From assembly GCF_014699035.1 (NCBI RefSeq), contig NZ_JACXAA010000018.1:26184-90183 (forward strand): a stretch of DNA of 64,000 nt, in the 5' to 3' direction. This DNA is from Spirosoma validum (lineage in GTDB: Bacteria; Bacteroidota; Bacteroidia; Cytophagales; Spirosomataceae). Shown here piece by piece: positions 53,970-62,246 of the stretch (position 1 is its first letter; every line of letters starts with the position of its first letter). Under the pieces are notes generated by a model. That model was not told the origin of the DNA, did no database searches, and saw only the letters and a list, made by a program, of their open reading frames with translations. A program made the translations under genes and the position numbers.

Positions 53970-56441
53970 ATGAGGAACGAAAAACAAAAAAAATATTCCG
54001 CGAAACCTGCCTCGGGACAGTCGCACACGACTCGCCCGCGGGAGAAAGGTTTGGAAAAAGCAGCAAAGACGAAGCCGATTCAGCAAGCAGACTCTTTCCT
54101 GGATGAACTGAAGAACGACCTGATGGCCTTTTTTCAGATTAATGATGAGCAATCGTTTACGCAGGAACAGGTCCTTGACCATTTTGGCACCGGCGACCGA
54201 CGAATGAAGCTCATCATACACGGCCTGATTGGTGAACTCACCGATGAAGGCACCCTGGTACGTCAATCTGACGGCAGTTATCGTGCTGATGCCAACGCTA
54301 ATCTGATTGAAGGCGTAGTCGATCACGTTAATTCAAGATTCGCTTTCGTTATTCCTGACACAGCTACTGGTGTTCGGGGTGATCGCGACGACGATGTATG
54401 GGTTTCAACGGATGACCTCGCCGGGGCCGTTGATGGTGACCGCGTGCGTGTCGTTCGTTTTACAGACTCACGAAACGCGCCGGGCGGGCGTTCCCGCAGA
54501 CGGATTGAAGGCAAAGTCGCTAATGTGATTGAACGGGGACGTACCGAGTTGGTTGGACGTATTGAAGTCTGGCCAACGTATGGCTTTGTTGTTCCTGATA
54601 GCAAGAAGATTTACGAAGATATCTTCATTCCTAAGGAAAAGCTTGGCGGAGCAAACGATGGCGAGAAAGTCATTGTACGCCTGACGAAATACCCCGCTCC
54701 CAATAGCAGCAAACAGCAGTTCGAAGGCGAAGTTGTTACGGTGCTGGGCCTGGCAGGCCAGAACAATACCGAAATGCACGCGATTTTGGCTGAGTTTGGC
54801 TTACCGATTCATTTTCCTACCGACGTTGAACAGGAAGCCGAAGCGATCCCAACGGAGATCCAGGCAAAAGATCTGGCCAAACGGCGTGATATGCGTGAAG
54901 TGACAACCTTCACCATTGACCCTGTCGATGCGAAAGATTTCGATGATGCGTTGTCGGTTCAGGTGCTTGATAACGGCAACTACGAGATTGGCGTACACAT
55001 TGCCGACGTAACGCACTACGTTCTTCCCGGCTCGAAACTGGAGGCTGAAGCGTATAAGCGCGCTACGTCCGTATATCTGGTAGATCGCGTCGTACCGATG
55101 TTGCCCGAAAAGCTGTCGAACGGCTTATGTTCACTACGTCCAAACGAAGATAAACTGACGTTCTCAGCGGTTTTTGAATTAACCCACGATGCAAAAATCG
55201 TCAATGAATGGTTTGGGCGGACGGCTATTCACTCGAATCGGCGTTTCGCTTATGAGGAAGCGCAGGACATTCTAAACAACAACAGTGGCGATTATATAGA
55301 AGAGCTACGGCTGTTGAACGAACTTGCCTATAAATTGCGTGATGAGCGTTTCAAAAACGGCGCGATCAATTTCGAGACAGTCGAAGTACGATTCCGTTTA
55401 GATGAGAATGGCGTTCCACTAGCGGTTTACCCGAAAATCCGTCAGGACACGAACAAACTCATCGAGGAATTTATGCTGCTGGCGAACAAGCGGGTAGCCG
55501 AGTTTGTCCATTCGCTCTCGAAACGGAATAAGGGTGGAGAAGAAAATACGATGGTGTATCGGGTCCATGAAGGCCCGGCCGAAGATAAGCTACGTAGTTT
55601 CGCCGATTTCGCCCGCAAGCTAGGGTACAAACTCAATGTCGATGACGAGCATCTGTCAAGTTCGATGAACCGATTCATGGCTAGTATCGAAGGCAAGCCC
55701 GAAGCGAATATGCTTCAGCAACTAGCTGTACGAACGATGTCGAAAGCGCGCTATACAACTGAAGATTTAGGACACTTTGGGCTGGCGTTTCGTCGGTACT
55801 CGCACTTTACATCGCCCATTCGTCGCTACCCCGACATGATGGCCCACCGTTTACTCCAACATTATCTGGACAAAGGCAAACCGGCGGATCGGGAGGAGTA
55901 CGAGGAAAAAAGCAAGCACTCGTCGGAGCGCGAACGAATGGCTGCTGAAGCGGAGCGAGCCAGCATCAAATACAAACAGGTTGAGTTCATGAGCCGTATG
56001 GCGCCGGGTCAGCATTTTGAAGGCGTTATTTCGGGTGTTACAGAGTTCGGCTTTTTCGTAGAAATCACCGAAAACAGCTGCGAAGGCCTGGTTCGGATGC
56101 AGGATCTGACAGACGACTACTATGAGTTCGATAAGGATAATTACCGGATTGCTGGTCAGCGCCATAAGAAAATCTACACGTTCGGTGATCCGGTAATCGT
56201 ACAGTTGAAAGAAACGAACCTGGCCCGCCGGAGCATGGACTTTGCTCTGGTTGGCGATAAAGCCGAGCGGAGTTCCACGGATTCAAACCTTAGCCGTTCA
56301 GGCCGACGTAGCGAAAGCCAGGGAGCTCGTTCAGGCAGTTCGAAGGGCACATCCTCTTCCCGACGAACCAGTTCATCTAAACGGAACGAAGGAGCAGCTG
56401 CCAAAGGCGAAAATCGACGTGGAGGTCGCGGACGGCGCTGA
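53970..56441 (+). CDS. rnr: Ribonuclease R
   Basis: An 823-residue 3'-5' exoribonuclease of the RNB family, which digests structured RNA. Cold-shock-like domains cover about residues 100-240 (GVVDHVNSRFAFVIPD, GRIEVWPTYGFVVPDSKKI). The RNB core starts near residue 314 with TIDPVDAKDFDDALSV, which carries the metal-binding Asp residues. The S1 domain is near residues 680-750 (FEGVISGVTEFGFFVEI). The tail is long, basic and Ser/Arg/Gly-rich and probably disordered and RNA-binding. The ATG at 53970 is chosen; the open frame begins at 53901, overlapping the previous gene. Confidence 0.95.
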   Translation: MRNEKQKKYSAKPASGQSHTTRPREKGLEKAAKTKPIQQADSFLDELKNDLMAFFQINDEQSFTQEQVLDHFGTGDRRMKLIIHGLIGELTDEGTLVRQSDGSYRADANANLIEGVVDHVNSRFAFVIPDTATGVRGDRDDDVWVSTDDLAGAVDGDRVRVVRFTDSRNAPGGRSRRRIEGKVANVIERGRTELVGRIEVWPTYGFVVPDSKKIYEDIFIPKEKLGGANDGEKVIVRLTKYPAPNSSKQQFEGEVVTVLGLAGQNNTEMHAILAEFGLPIHFPTDVEQEAEAIPTEIQAKDLAKRRDMREVTTFTIDPVDAKDFDDALSVQVLDNGNYEIGVHIADVTHYVLPGSKLEAEAYKRATSVYLVDRVVPMLPEKLSNGLCSLRPNEDKLTFSAVFELTHDAKIVNEWFGRTAIHSNRRFAYEEAQDILNNNSGDYIEELRLLNELAYKLRDERFKNGAINFETVEVRFRLDENGVPLAVYPKIRQDTNKLIEEFMLLANKRVAEFVHSLSKRNKGGEENTMVYRVHEGPAEDKLRSFADFARKLGYKLNVDDEHLSSSMNRFMASIEGKPEANMLQQLAVRTMSKARYTTEDLGHFGLAFRRYSHFTSPIRRYPDMMAHRLLQHYLDKGKPADREEYEEKSKHSSERERMAAEAERASIKYKQVEFMSRMAPGQHFEGVISGVTEFGFFVEITENSCEGLVRMQDLTDDYYEFDKDNYRIAGQRHKKIYTFGDPVIVQLKETNLARRSMDFALVGDKAERSSTDSNLSRSGRRSESQGARSGSSKGTSSSRRTSSSKRNEGAAAKGENRRGGRGRR

Positions 56442-56468
56442 AAAGTCATCCCTGGTTTGGAAATAGTC

Positions 56469-56499
56469 TTGCATAAGCCTAGCGAAACTGCTACCTTTG
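56469..56499 (+). promoter_or_regulatory. Bacteroidota-type promoter of tRNA-Arg
   Basis: ttg at 56469-56471 and tacctttg at 56492-56499, 20 bases apart, match the Bacteroidota -33 (TTG) and -7 (TAnnTTTG) elements. The tRNA begins 24 bases after the -7 element. Confidence 0.85.
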
Positions 56500-56522
56500 C
56501 AGTCCCAAAACCGGGGAGAACG

Positions 56523-56594
56523 GCTCCCGTAGTTCAATGGATAGAATTTCGGTTTCCGGTACCGACGATAGGGGTTCGAATCCCTTCGGGAGCA
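56523..56594 (+). tRNA. tRNA-Arg(CCG)
   Basis: A complete cloverleaf of 72 bases without an encoded CCA. Acceptor arms gctcccg / cgggagc pair perfectly; the anticodon stem tcggt / accga encloses the loop ttccggt with anticodon CCG (Arg, CGG codons); the T-arm is aggggttcgaatccctt. It has its own promoter upstream and terminator downstream. Confidence 0.95.
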
Positions 56595-56608
56595 CAGACT
56601 ATAGAATT

Positions 56609-56646
56609 AACCCGCTAATTATCAGACAGTTAGCGGGTTTTCTTTT
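56609..56646 (+). terminator. Rho-independent terminator after tRNA-Arg
   Basis: A perfect 10-base stem (aacccgctaa / ttagcgggtt) with an 11-base loop, then ttctttt. It lies 14 bases after the tRNA end. The 200 bases that follow, up to the convergent S74 gene, hold no gene. Confidence 0.85.
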
Positions 56647-56853
56647 ACCCAGTGGACGGTTTAGTGGACGAATTAATCAGTTTGAATAATTGGCGCTTAT
56701 TACCCATCAATTTGTAAGATATAATTTAACAAGTATAGAGTTCTCAGATCATTTTGTGTAGTTGTCTCTAACCAACATTGTAATCACGAGTGGATCAAAA
56801 AACCAGAAAGATGCAGGTCGAAATTTGGCATTTCTTCCCAGCAACAGTTTTAC

Positions 56854-58005
56854 TTACGGTTTGAACGTAACGGTAGTTTGAGCTGACGAGGTAGTGAGCA
56901 ACGATTCGATTTTAGCCAGTCGGGCCTGGGTCGTACTTTCCCGTTCTTTCGAAGCGGCCAGTTCTGCTTCCAGCTTTTCTACTTTTTGAATCAGTGCCTG
57001 AATAGCAATGAGATTCACCCCATCGAAATCGGCCTGGTTGATACTCTTATCTTCGCCGATAGTGCCTAGTTCATCCTGACCAAAAGCCGCAAAGAAGTCC
57101 TGGGCCATTGGACCGTAGTGACGATACGTCTTAGCATCCTGGCCTTTGTAGTTCCAACTGCCTAAGCGCATATTACTGATTTTTTGAAGAAAAGAAGTGC
57201 CGTCAGTTAGTCGAAAATTCTCTTTACGAGTCGAATCGGAGATGGTCTGCCAAGCGTTGCCGCCAGCGTTCAGGGATACCCCGACAGCGTCTGTTTGGCT
57301 GGCAGGAGTACTACTATAAAGTTTATACCCTCCCGCAAAACGCATCAGCATTTGATTGTCGACATCGTTTTTGTAGATATCATATATAACGCTAACTCCG
57401 CCTGGGGGCTGATCGCCAATTATAAACGCTCCCTTTCTGGAATTAGTTGAGACGTAATTCCCCATAGCAGTAGAGAAATCAGCATTAGCAGTGGCTACAT
57501 AGCCAAGGGCTCTGGACGTGTAACCACTGGCTGTCGAGCTCTGTCCTGTAGCCATTGAGCTATAGCCGCTGGCGAGGGTATTGGTCCCCATAGCCAGTGC
57601 GTAGTTCCCACTGGCCGTAAGAAAGCCCCCGATCGCTACCGACCCGTAGCCACTGGCGGTAGTGGCAAAACCCATGCTGGTAGCGGCATAGCCGCTTGCC
57701 CGGGTATCAAGTCCGCTGGCAAACGAATACGAGCCCGCATTGTCTTTATCCCAGGCCGCAAACGTTGCGCTACTTCCCGAGATTCCGCCCGCTCGGAAGG
57801 CTCCCTTGCTACCGTACCAGATAAGCTTAGGGTAGGTTATTGACGATGAACTAAGGGTACCCGTGGTATCGTACCCAAACAGGACGGTTTGTCCGTAGAG
57901 TACGTTAAAAAAGGCTTTGGGTGTAGTAGTACCTATACCCACCTGGGCGTGGCCTAAGGTAACAAAAAGAAGAAATGGAAGTACTACTAATAAAATTGAT
58001 TTCAT
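56854..58005 (-). CDS. Secreted peptidase S74 (tail-fibre chaperone) protein
   Basis: A 383-residue surface protein. Signal peptide ends LGHA-Q and is followed by VGIGTTTPKAFFNV, a common start of mature Bacteroidota surface proteins. Residues about 90-190 carry 14-residue repeats of the form A-x-G-x-x-x-x-A-S-G-Y-x-S/A (YadA-head-like). The S74 chaperone starts with SDSTRKEN (Ser and Lys of the self-cleavage pair) and includes YGPMAQDFFAAFG. A coiled coil (IQKVEKLEAELAASKERE) follows. It is closely similar to 59020-60036 in its C-terminal half. It is the third gene of the minus-strand cluster and has its own terminator-like hairpin upstream, so it may be transcribed separately. Confidence 0.88.
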   Translation of the reverse strand: MKSILLVVLPFLLFVTLGHAQVGIGTTTPKAFFNVLYGQTVLFGYDTTGTLSSSSITYPKLIWYGSKGAFRAGGISGSSATFAAWDKDNAGSYSFASGLDTRASGYAATSMGFATTASGYGSVAIGGFLTASGNYALAMGTNTLASGYSSMATGQSSTASGYTSRALGYVATANADFSTAMGNYVSTNSRKGAFIIGDQPPGGVSVIYDIYKNDVDNQMLMRFAGGYKLYSSTPASQTDAVGVSLNAGGNAWQTISDSTRKENFRLTDGTSFLQKISNMRLGSWNYKGQDAKTYRHYGPMAQDFFAAFGQDELGTIGEDKSINQADFDGVNLIAIQALIQKVEKLEAELAASKERESTTQARLAKIESLLTTSSAQTTVTFKP

Positions 58006-58032
58006 AGTTAAGGGACTTATTGAAACGAAGCC

Positions 58033-58043
58033 CGCAAGGTAAG
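58033..58043 (-). promoter_or_regulatory. Conserved 11-base element before S74 gene (copy 1)
   Basis: Reads cttaccttgcg on the minus strand, directly after a hairpin with a T-run and 28 bases before the S74 start at 58005. The same 11 bases lie before the S74 gene at 60036 (60059-60069). It resembles the TAnnTTTG promoter element with one base missing. Promoter function is inferred. Confidence 0.45.
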
Positions 58044-58073
58044 AAAAAAGCCCTGACTGTTTGCCGGGGCCTT
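58044..58073 (-). terminator. Terminator-like hairpin after the 285-residue gene
   Basis: On the minus strand a short GC stem (gccc / gggc, one bulge) is followed by six T residues. It lies about 80 bases after the stop of the 58155-59012 gene and separates it from the next S74 gene. Confidence 0.6.
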
Positions 58074-58154
58074 CTCTCTATAATCACTAATTCAACCGCT
58101 GGACAGAATTAAACAGCTCAGCTGAGTAGGGGACTTCTTAACCACGTTTACCCT

Positions 58155-59012
58155 TTACTGCTGAAAATACTCCACCTTATCGGCGTCGATGTTATTATTC
58201 AACCTGGCTTCGACTACGGTTGCAGGCAGCACTGTTGAGCTGACCGTTACAATGCCCGAGGATGCCCCCGGACTCAATTGACCCGTCAAGCCAAACGACA
58301 GTCGATCGCCAGCCGCTACGCTTTGTGAAGTGGTTAAGATGTAGTAGTTGGGGTTTGAGTTATCCAGGCTCCAGACGCTGTTCTGCACCGTCCGACCATT
58401 GACGCTGGTTAAGCCCGGATCAAAGTCCAGGTTGAGCTTTTGATCTTTGGTGACCCGCACCGTAAAGCTGCCACTGGTGGCTACCGAGTTTAGCTCGACC
58501 ACATCGATGACGACTGTAAAGGGCGCTGATCCGTAGACGGTCGTGGGCCGGGCGTAGACGATGGGCGACAGATCTGAGAGCGCCGTGGCCGTGACCACAT
58601 ACAGATTTTGGCTGGTCAGCGTGTTTTGCACGTAATGCGTGGTTGCATTGACGGTGCTGCTGGTGGTGACGGTCAGGTTGGTGCTGGGTGCTGGAGCGTA
58701 GGCCACTTGCAGCGTTGACTCAGTGTAGCCGTTCAGTTCGCCAGGCAGGTAACTGATGCCCACCCGGCCTGAAAATAGAAATGGGGCGCCGAACTGGTAA
58801 AGCCGGCTGATACTAGGATTGTTAGCTAGGGGTGTGCTGGTCCTCTTGATGCTGTTACTCGTCAAATTTAGCGTGGCCGAAGGAATAAGTGAGAGCCCAT
58901 CGACAGTCAGGGCCGTGCCCGTCAAGACTGTCATGCCGCTACTAGCCACTGAGAGTTGAGCCGATGCACTAAGGGCTAACAACAGCCCTAGAAGAGTTAG
59001 ATAGGTTCGCAT
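58155..59012 (-). CDS. Secreted 285-residue S74-partner protein (second copy)
   Basis: Full-length paralogue of 5954-6811, with the same length of 285 residues. Signal peptide ends LSASA-Q. Shared marks: SIxRLYQ near residue 66, YARPTTVYGS, VVIDVVELNSVATSG, FTVRVTKDQKLNLDF, VQNSVWS, NYYILTTSQSVAAGDRLSFG and the terminal DKVEYFQQ. It lies only 7 bases after the stop of the S74 gene 59020-60036, again forming an S74-then-285 pair. The G+C content seems higher than in the first copy, which may mean a different time of arrival. Function unknown; a joint adhesive or matrix structure with the S74 protein is likely. Confidence 0.78.
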   Translation of the reverse strand: MRTYLTLLGLLLALSASAQLSVASSGMTVLTGTALTVDGLSLIPSATLNLTSNSIKRTSTPLANNPSISRLYQFGAPFLFSGRVGISYLPGELNGYTESTLQVAYAPAPSTNLTVTTSSTVNATTHYVQNTLTSQNLYVVTATALSDLSPIVYARPTTVYGSAPFTVVIDVVELNSVATSGSFTVRVTKDQKLNLDFDPGLTSVNGRTVQNSVWSLDNSNPNYYILTTSQSVAAGDRLSFGLTGQLSPGASSGIVTVSSTVLPATVVEARLNNNIDADKVEYFQQ

Positions 59013-59019
59013 GCTCAGG

Positions 59020-60036
59020 CTAGGGTTTGAAGGTGAGCGCTTGGCTACTCGTTTGTCCTTGCAGGGCGGCTTCGATCTTATCCAGCCGGGCCTGTGTTTC
59101 TGATTTGAGAGCCCCGTTTTGCTGCCGCAAACTCTTATTCTCGGTTTTCAACTGCTCAACTTCTTTGATCAAAGCTTGAATGGCGATCAGGTTCACGCCA
59201 TCGAAATCAGCTTGGTTGATGCTTTTGTCCTCGCCGATCACGCCTAACTCATCGTGTCCAAAGGCGGCAAAGAAATCCTGCGCCATGGGGCCATAATGGC
59301 GGTACTGCTTAACGTCTTGCCCCTTGTAGTTCCAGGAGCCTAAGCGCATGGCATTGATCTTCTGGAGAAACGATGCTCCGTCCACGCTTCGAAAATTCTC
59401 TTTGCGGGTCGAATCGGAAAGGGTCGACCAGGCATTGTTGTTAGGCGTTAACCGGACCCCTACTGATGTAGATTGATTACCCGTATCACCACTATAAAGG
59501 ACGTATCCCCCAGTAAAGCGCATCATCATTTGATTCCCCGCCGTATTGGCGTAAGTCGTACCTGAATAATCTCCCATGATAAAAGAGCCTGTTTTGTCGG
59601 CCGTAGACACATTGTTTCCCATCGCCGTGGCATTATCACTGCTGGCGGTCGTATTAAATCCTAGCGCGAAAGCGTTGGGCCCACTGGCCACCGCCTGGGT
59701 ACCCAGGGCAATGGAGCGGACATTAGTGGACGTAGTGCTAAAGCCCATGGCGATAGAATAGTCACCACTTGCGATGGTATTATAGCCAGTCGCCAAGGAG
59801 TAGTAGCCGAGTTGGTTAGAGTCCCATTGGGTTCCATTGATATAGCCTGCTCTAAAGGCACTTTTAGCAGCGTTCCATTGTACTTTACTGCCTGAACCGG
59901 ATAAATCATAGCCAAACAGAACATTTTGCCCCGTAGCCACATTAAAAAACGCGTTAGGCGTAGTCGTGCCAATACCCACTTGGGCGTAGCTTATATTGGC
60001 AACCAAGAGTAGTCCGTAAAGTAATTTGTAAGCCAT
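59020..60036 (-). CDS. Secreted peptidase S74 (tail-fibre chaperone) protein
   Basis: A 338-residue surface protein. Signal peptide ends NISYA-Q and is followed by VGIGTTTPNAFFNVATGQ. Residues about 70-150 carry short A-x-G repeats (SLATGYNTIASGDYSIAMG). The S74 chaperone starts near SDSTRKENF and includes GSWNYKGQDV and YGPMAQDFFAAFG; a coiled coil (EVEQLKTENKSLRQQNGALK) follows. Its last 150 residues are almost the same as those of 56854-58005, a sign of recent duplication or conversion. The partner gene starts 7 bases after its stop. Confidence 0.88.
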   Translation of the reverse strand: MAYKLLYGLLLVANISYAQVGIGTTTPNAFFNVATGQNVLFGYDLSGSGSKVQWNAAKSAFRAGYINGTQWDSNQLGYYSLATGYNTIASGDYSIAMGFSTTSTNVRSIALGTQAVASGPNAFALGFNTTASSDNATAMGNNVSTADKTGSFIMGDYSGTTYANTAGNQMMMRFTGGYVLYSGDTGNQSTSVGVRLTPNNNAWSTLSDSTRKENFRSVDGASFLQKINAMRLGSWNYKGQDVKQYRHYGPMAQDFFAAFGHDELGVIGEDKSINQADFDGVNLIAIQALIKEVEQLKTENKSLRQQNGALKSETQARLDKIEAALQGQTSSQALTFKP

Positions 60037-60058
60037 AAAAGGATGGGTTTAGATGTAT

Positions 60059-60069
60059 CGCAAGGTAAG
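60059..60069 (-). promoter_or_regulatory. Conserved 11-base element before S74 gene (copy 2)
   Basis: The same cttaccttgcg as at 58033-58043, 23 bases before the S74 start at 60036 and right after the T-run of a hairpin. Likely part of the promoter of the S74/285 pair. Confidence 0.45.
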
Positions 60070-60070
60070 C

Positions 60071-60107
60071 AAAAACCCCTTCGACTGCGGAGGTAATTGA
60101 GGGGGTT
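60071..60107 (-). terminator. Rho-independent terminator of upstream minus-strand genes
   Basis: On the minus strand aacccc / ggggtt forms a 6-base GC-rich stem with a 25-base loop, followed by ttttt. It ends the transcript carrying the small genes at 60195-60707. Confidence 0.6.
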
Positions 60108-60194
60108 AGCTTGAACTTAGCTTTATTTATCTAAGGTTGCTTTCGATCGATCAGCTTTGTTTAGAATACTGGGGTAAACGTGGTAGACAGGCTA

Positions 60195-60359
60195 CTAAAG
60201 CCCTGGCCATTCGTCGCTATCTTTGGCTTTCATTAGATTTTCGTAAATCTGCTCCGCTGTTGCTTTGTTGTAAACCAGAGTAAAGTAGTCTGCAGCGGTA
60301 TTTTGCATGATCCCACTGGCGTCATCGAATCCAACGTGATCAAATACTATATGTAGCAT
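60195..60359 (-). CDS. Small hypothetical protein
   Basis: A 54-residue frame (MLHIVFDHVGFDDASG ... DSDEWPGL) with coding-like composition. The frame is open in phase all the way back to the stop of the gene at 60423-60707, so it may be the second part of a once longer protein interrupted by one stop codon, or a separate gene. No family recognised. Confidence 0.45.
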   Translation of the reverse strand: MLHIVFDHVGFDDASGIMQNTAADYFTLVYNKATAEQIYENLMKAKDSDEWPGL

Positions 60360-60422
60360 TTCATCGATTGTACTATACAGTTGAACTCCTATATTTTGTG
60401 ACTTTAGAAGCAGGCTTTCTGT

Positions 60423-60707
60423 TTATATCGTCTGCGCTATTGAAAGGATTTTAATTGCGGTTTCTCGATCCATTTCGCTTGCTTTATTGAGATAATCAGC
60501 ACTATTGCCCCAAGATGCGGTTTCGCTTAAGCGTATGGATTCCGCTTCTAATCGTTCGATCTGGATTTTATAATACTTAATTCTATCAGATGGAGCCTTT
60601 TCAGTCTGCAATCGAAGAAGCAGTTCCTGCCAGTTCGATAAATGAAGCTCCAGCATTGCCGCTATAGCAATGAGCGCCGGTGTGGGGGTATGATCTTGTT
60701 GGTCCAT
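60423..60707 (-). CDS. Hypothetical protein
   Basis: A 94-residue mostly helical protein (ALIAIAAMLELHLSNWQELLLRL, DRIKYYKIQIERLEAESIRL) with coiled-coil tendency. No signal peptide or family recognised. It lies 48 bases after the end of the broken restriction gene. The short frame at 60195 continues in the same phase beyond its stop. Confidence 0.55.
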   Translation of the reverse strand: MDQQDHTPTPALIAIAAMLELHLSNWQELLLRLQTEKAPSDRIKYYKIQIERLEAESIRLSETASWGNSADYLNKASEMDRETAIKILSIAQTI

Positions 60708-60755
60708 AGTAAGGAAATGAGTTGGGGCCGCTCTGAAACGACCTGATTGAAGAAT

Positions 60756-61629
60756 TTAACGTAGTTCGAAGCATACAGCCGCCGGGTTAGCAGCTTCTTT
60801 TCGCCGAATTACTTTTCTACCGCCCTCTTTGATTTCCTCTAACCCGATGAGGTGAAGTAGTTTCGCGTAAAATTTGGGGTTGAGTTTGTTGCTATCCGTT
60901 GCCGCTGGCAGCTTCAGCAGATGAGTAGGCGAAAGAATTTTGTAGAGCGACAATAGCCCCTTATCATTTACCTTGTCCTCATCCGCTACAATCTTCTGAA
61001 AATTCCGTAGGTCAAAATAGGTGAATGGTATTTCTTCAGCATCGGGTTTATTCGCTAACTCGATCAGGAACGGCTTAACAATTTTATTATAAAACAACTC
61101 GTTGTTACTGCTGACCTTTTGGCCCGATGACCAGGTTTTATACTCTTTGGTTAGATGAGCGTTCCGATAGAATAAACGGTCGATCAGAGCCGCATCAAAG
61201 ATGAACCACTCATAGACGTTGGTAATGACACAATGCCGAATATCGCTGTTTTTTGAGCGTTCGCGCCCTTGAAAGTAGTAATTCGTGAAAGGCTTTAGTG
61301 TTGAGGTCTTGGCGGGTAATCATTTCGCTTTTATTGGCGGGCCGTTTTACCTCGGATAACAACCCCGCTTGCGTCGTCGCGTCTTTACTTAAGTGAATGA
61401 CAAAATCGGTTTTTCCTTTGGGAGCTACTACGTAAGCATCTTTGTAATAGACTTCTTTCAGGAAGTCCATCAAATGATCTTTAATGTTCTCCTCACTTTC
61501 CTTTTCGTCAATACGACCTAATAGTCTAGTAAACTGAGTTTTGAATAGCTCAATCTGTTCGCGGGTTGTCGATTGTAGCCGATAGGTTTTTTCAAGGGAT
61601 TCGGAAGGGGTGAGGACTTTAAAGTGCAT
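60756..61629 (-). pseudogene. Broken Eco57I-type restriction-modification gene (DUF7149 N-terminal part)
   Basis: Starting at 61629, MHFKVLTPSESLEKTYR and DHLMDFLKEVYYKDAYVV match the N-terminus of large single-chain restriction-modification enzymes with DUF7149. In frame 1 the match ends at AFHELLL near 61275; it resumes in another frame with FQGRERSKNSDIRHCVITN, VYEWFIFDAALIDRLFY and continues to 60756 (YFDLRNFQKI, LLKLPAATDSNKLNPKFY). So there is a frameshift near 61275 and then loss of the methylase and specificity domains after about 285 residues. PD-(D/E)XK residues are present in DFVIHLSKD ... SEVKRPANK. The gene is inactive as a full enzyme. Confidence 0.8.
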
Positions 61630-62246
61630 TGCATTCTTTCGTTAAGAAAGGCAATTAACACACCGTTGAACAATCAAACAAATGAATATACCAAAGGGGG
61701 GAGGGGTAGGTAAAATCTTTAAAAGTAAGAGTGACCACGACCGTTAGCGTAACCCCAAAAAAACGCGGTCAAAATTCGAGACCATTATCCAAATCCGTCA
61801 ACGTAACGAGTTTATGTTGAGCAATCTACAATTAGATAATCTAAGATTTAATTAACGCTATATCTATTATTGACCTAAAGGCTAGACAACGATAATGCAA
61901 CTTAACAGTAGAAAAAGGCACCATAATCTAACCGTTGAATAAAAACTAATAACGGATTGAATAGTACAATTCTTTTTAAAAGAAATCCTAATCTATATTT
62001 ATTAGCCCATTCTATGTTGGGGAACAATAGTATTTTCTCCAAATCCTTATAAACCTAAGTTTCTTCCTTAGGCTATCTCATTACTTGACTATGCTGGCTT
62101 GAAATCGCAGTATCAGTGATTTGCTTAAGGTCATCAGTATAGTTGCCAGTAACAAAATTCAGTATTTCAGTGAAGTAATTTGTTTACAACCGCATCTATG
62201 TATACCCGTCAACTGTAATACATCAATTATTTAACTATACATATTT
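61630..62246. other. Intergenic region, no gene seen
   Basis: AT-rich DNA without a convincing frame. A purine-rich G-tract (aaaggggggaggggtagg) lies at 61692-61709. The last 100 bases should hold the promoter of the peptidase gene at 62247. Confidence 0.5.

Noticed and set aside
56580..60036. The second S74 locus as a proven tRNA-Arg integrated element
   Set aside because: No duplicated tRNA-Arg 3' end and no integrase gene are visible in the window.
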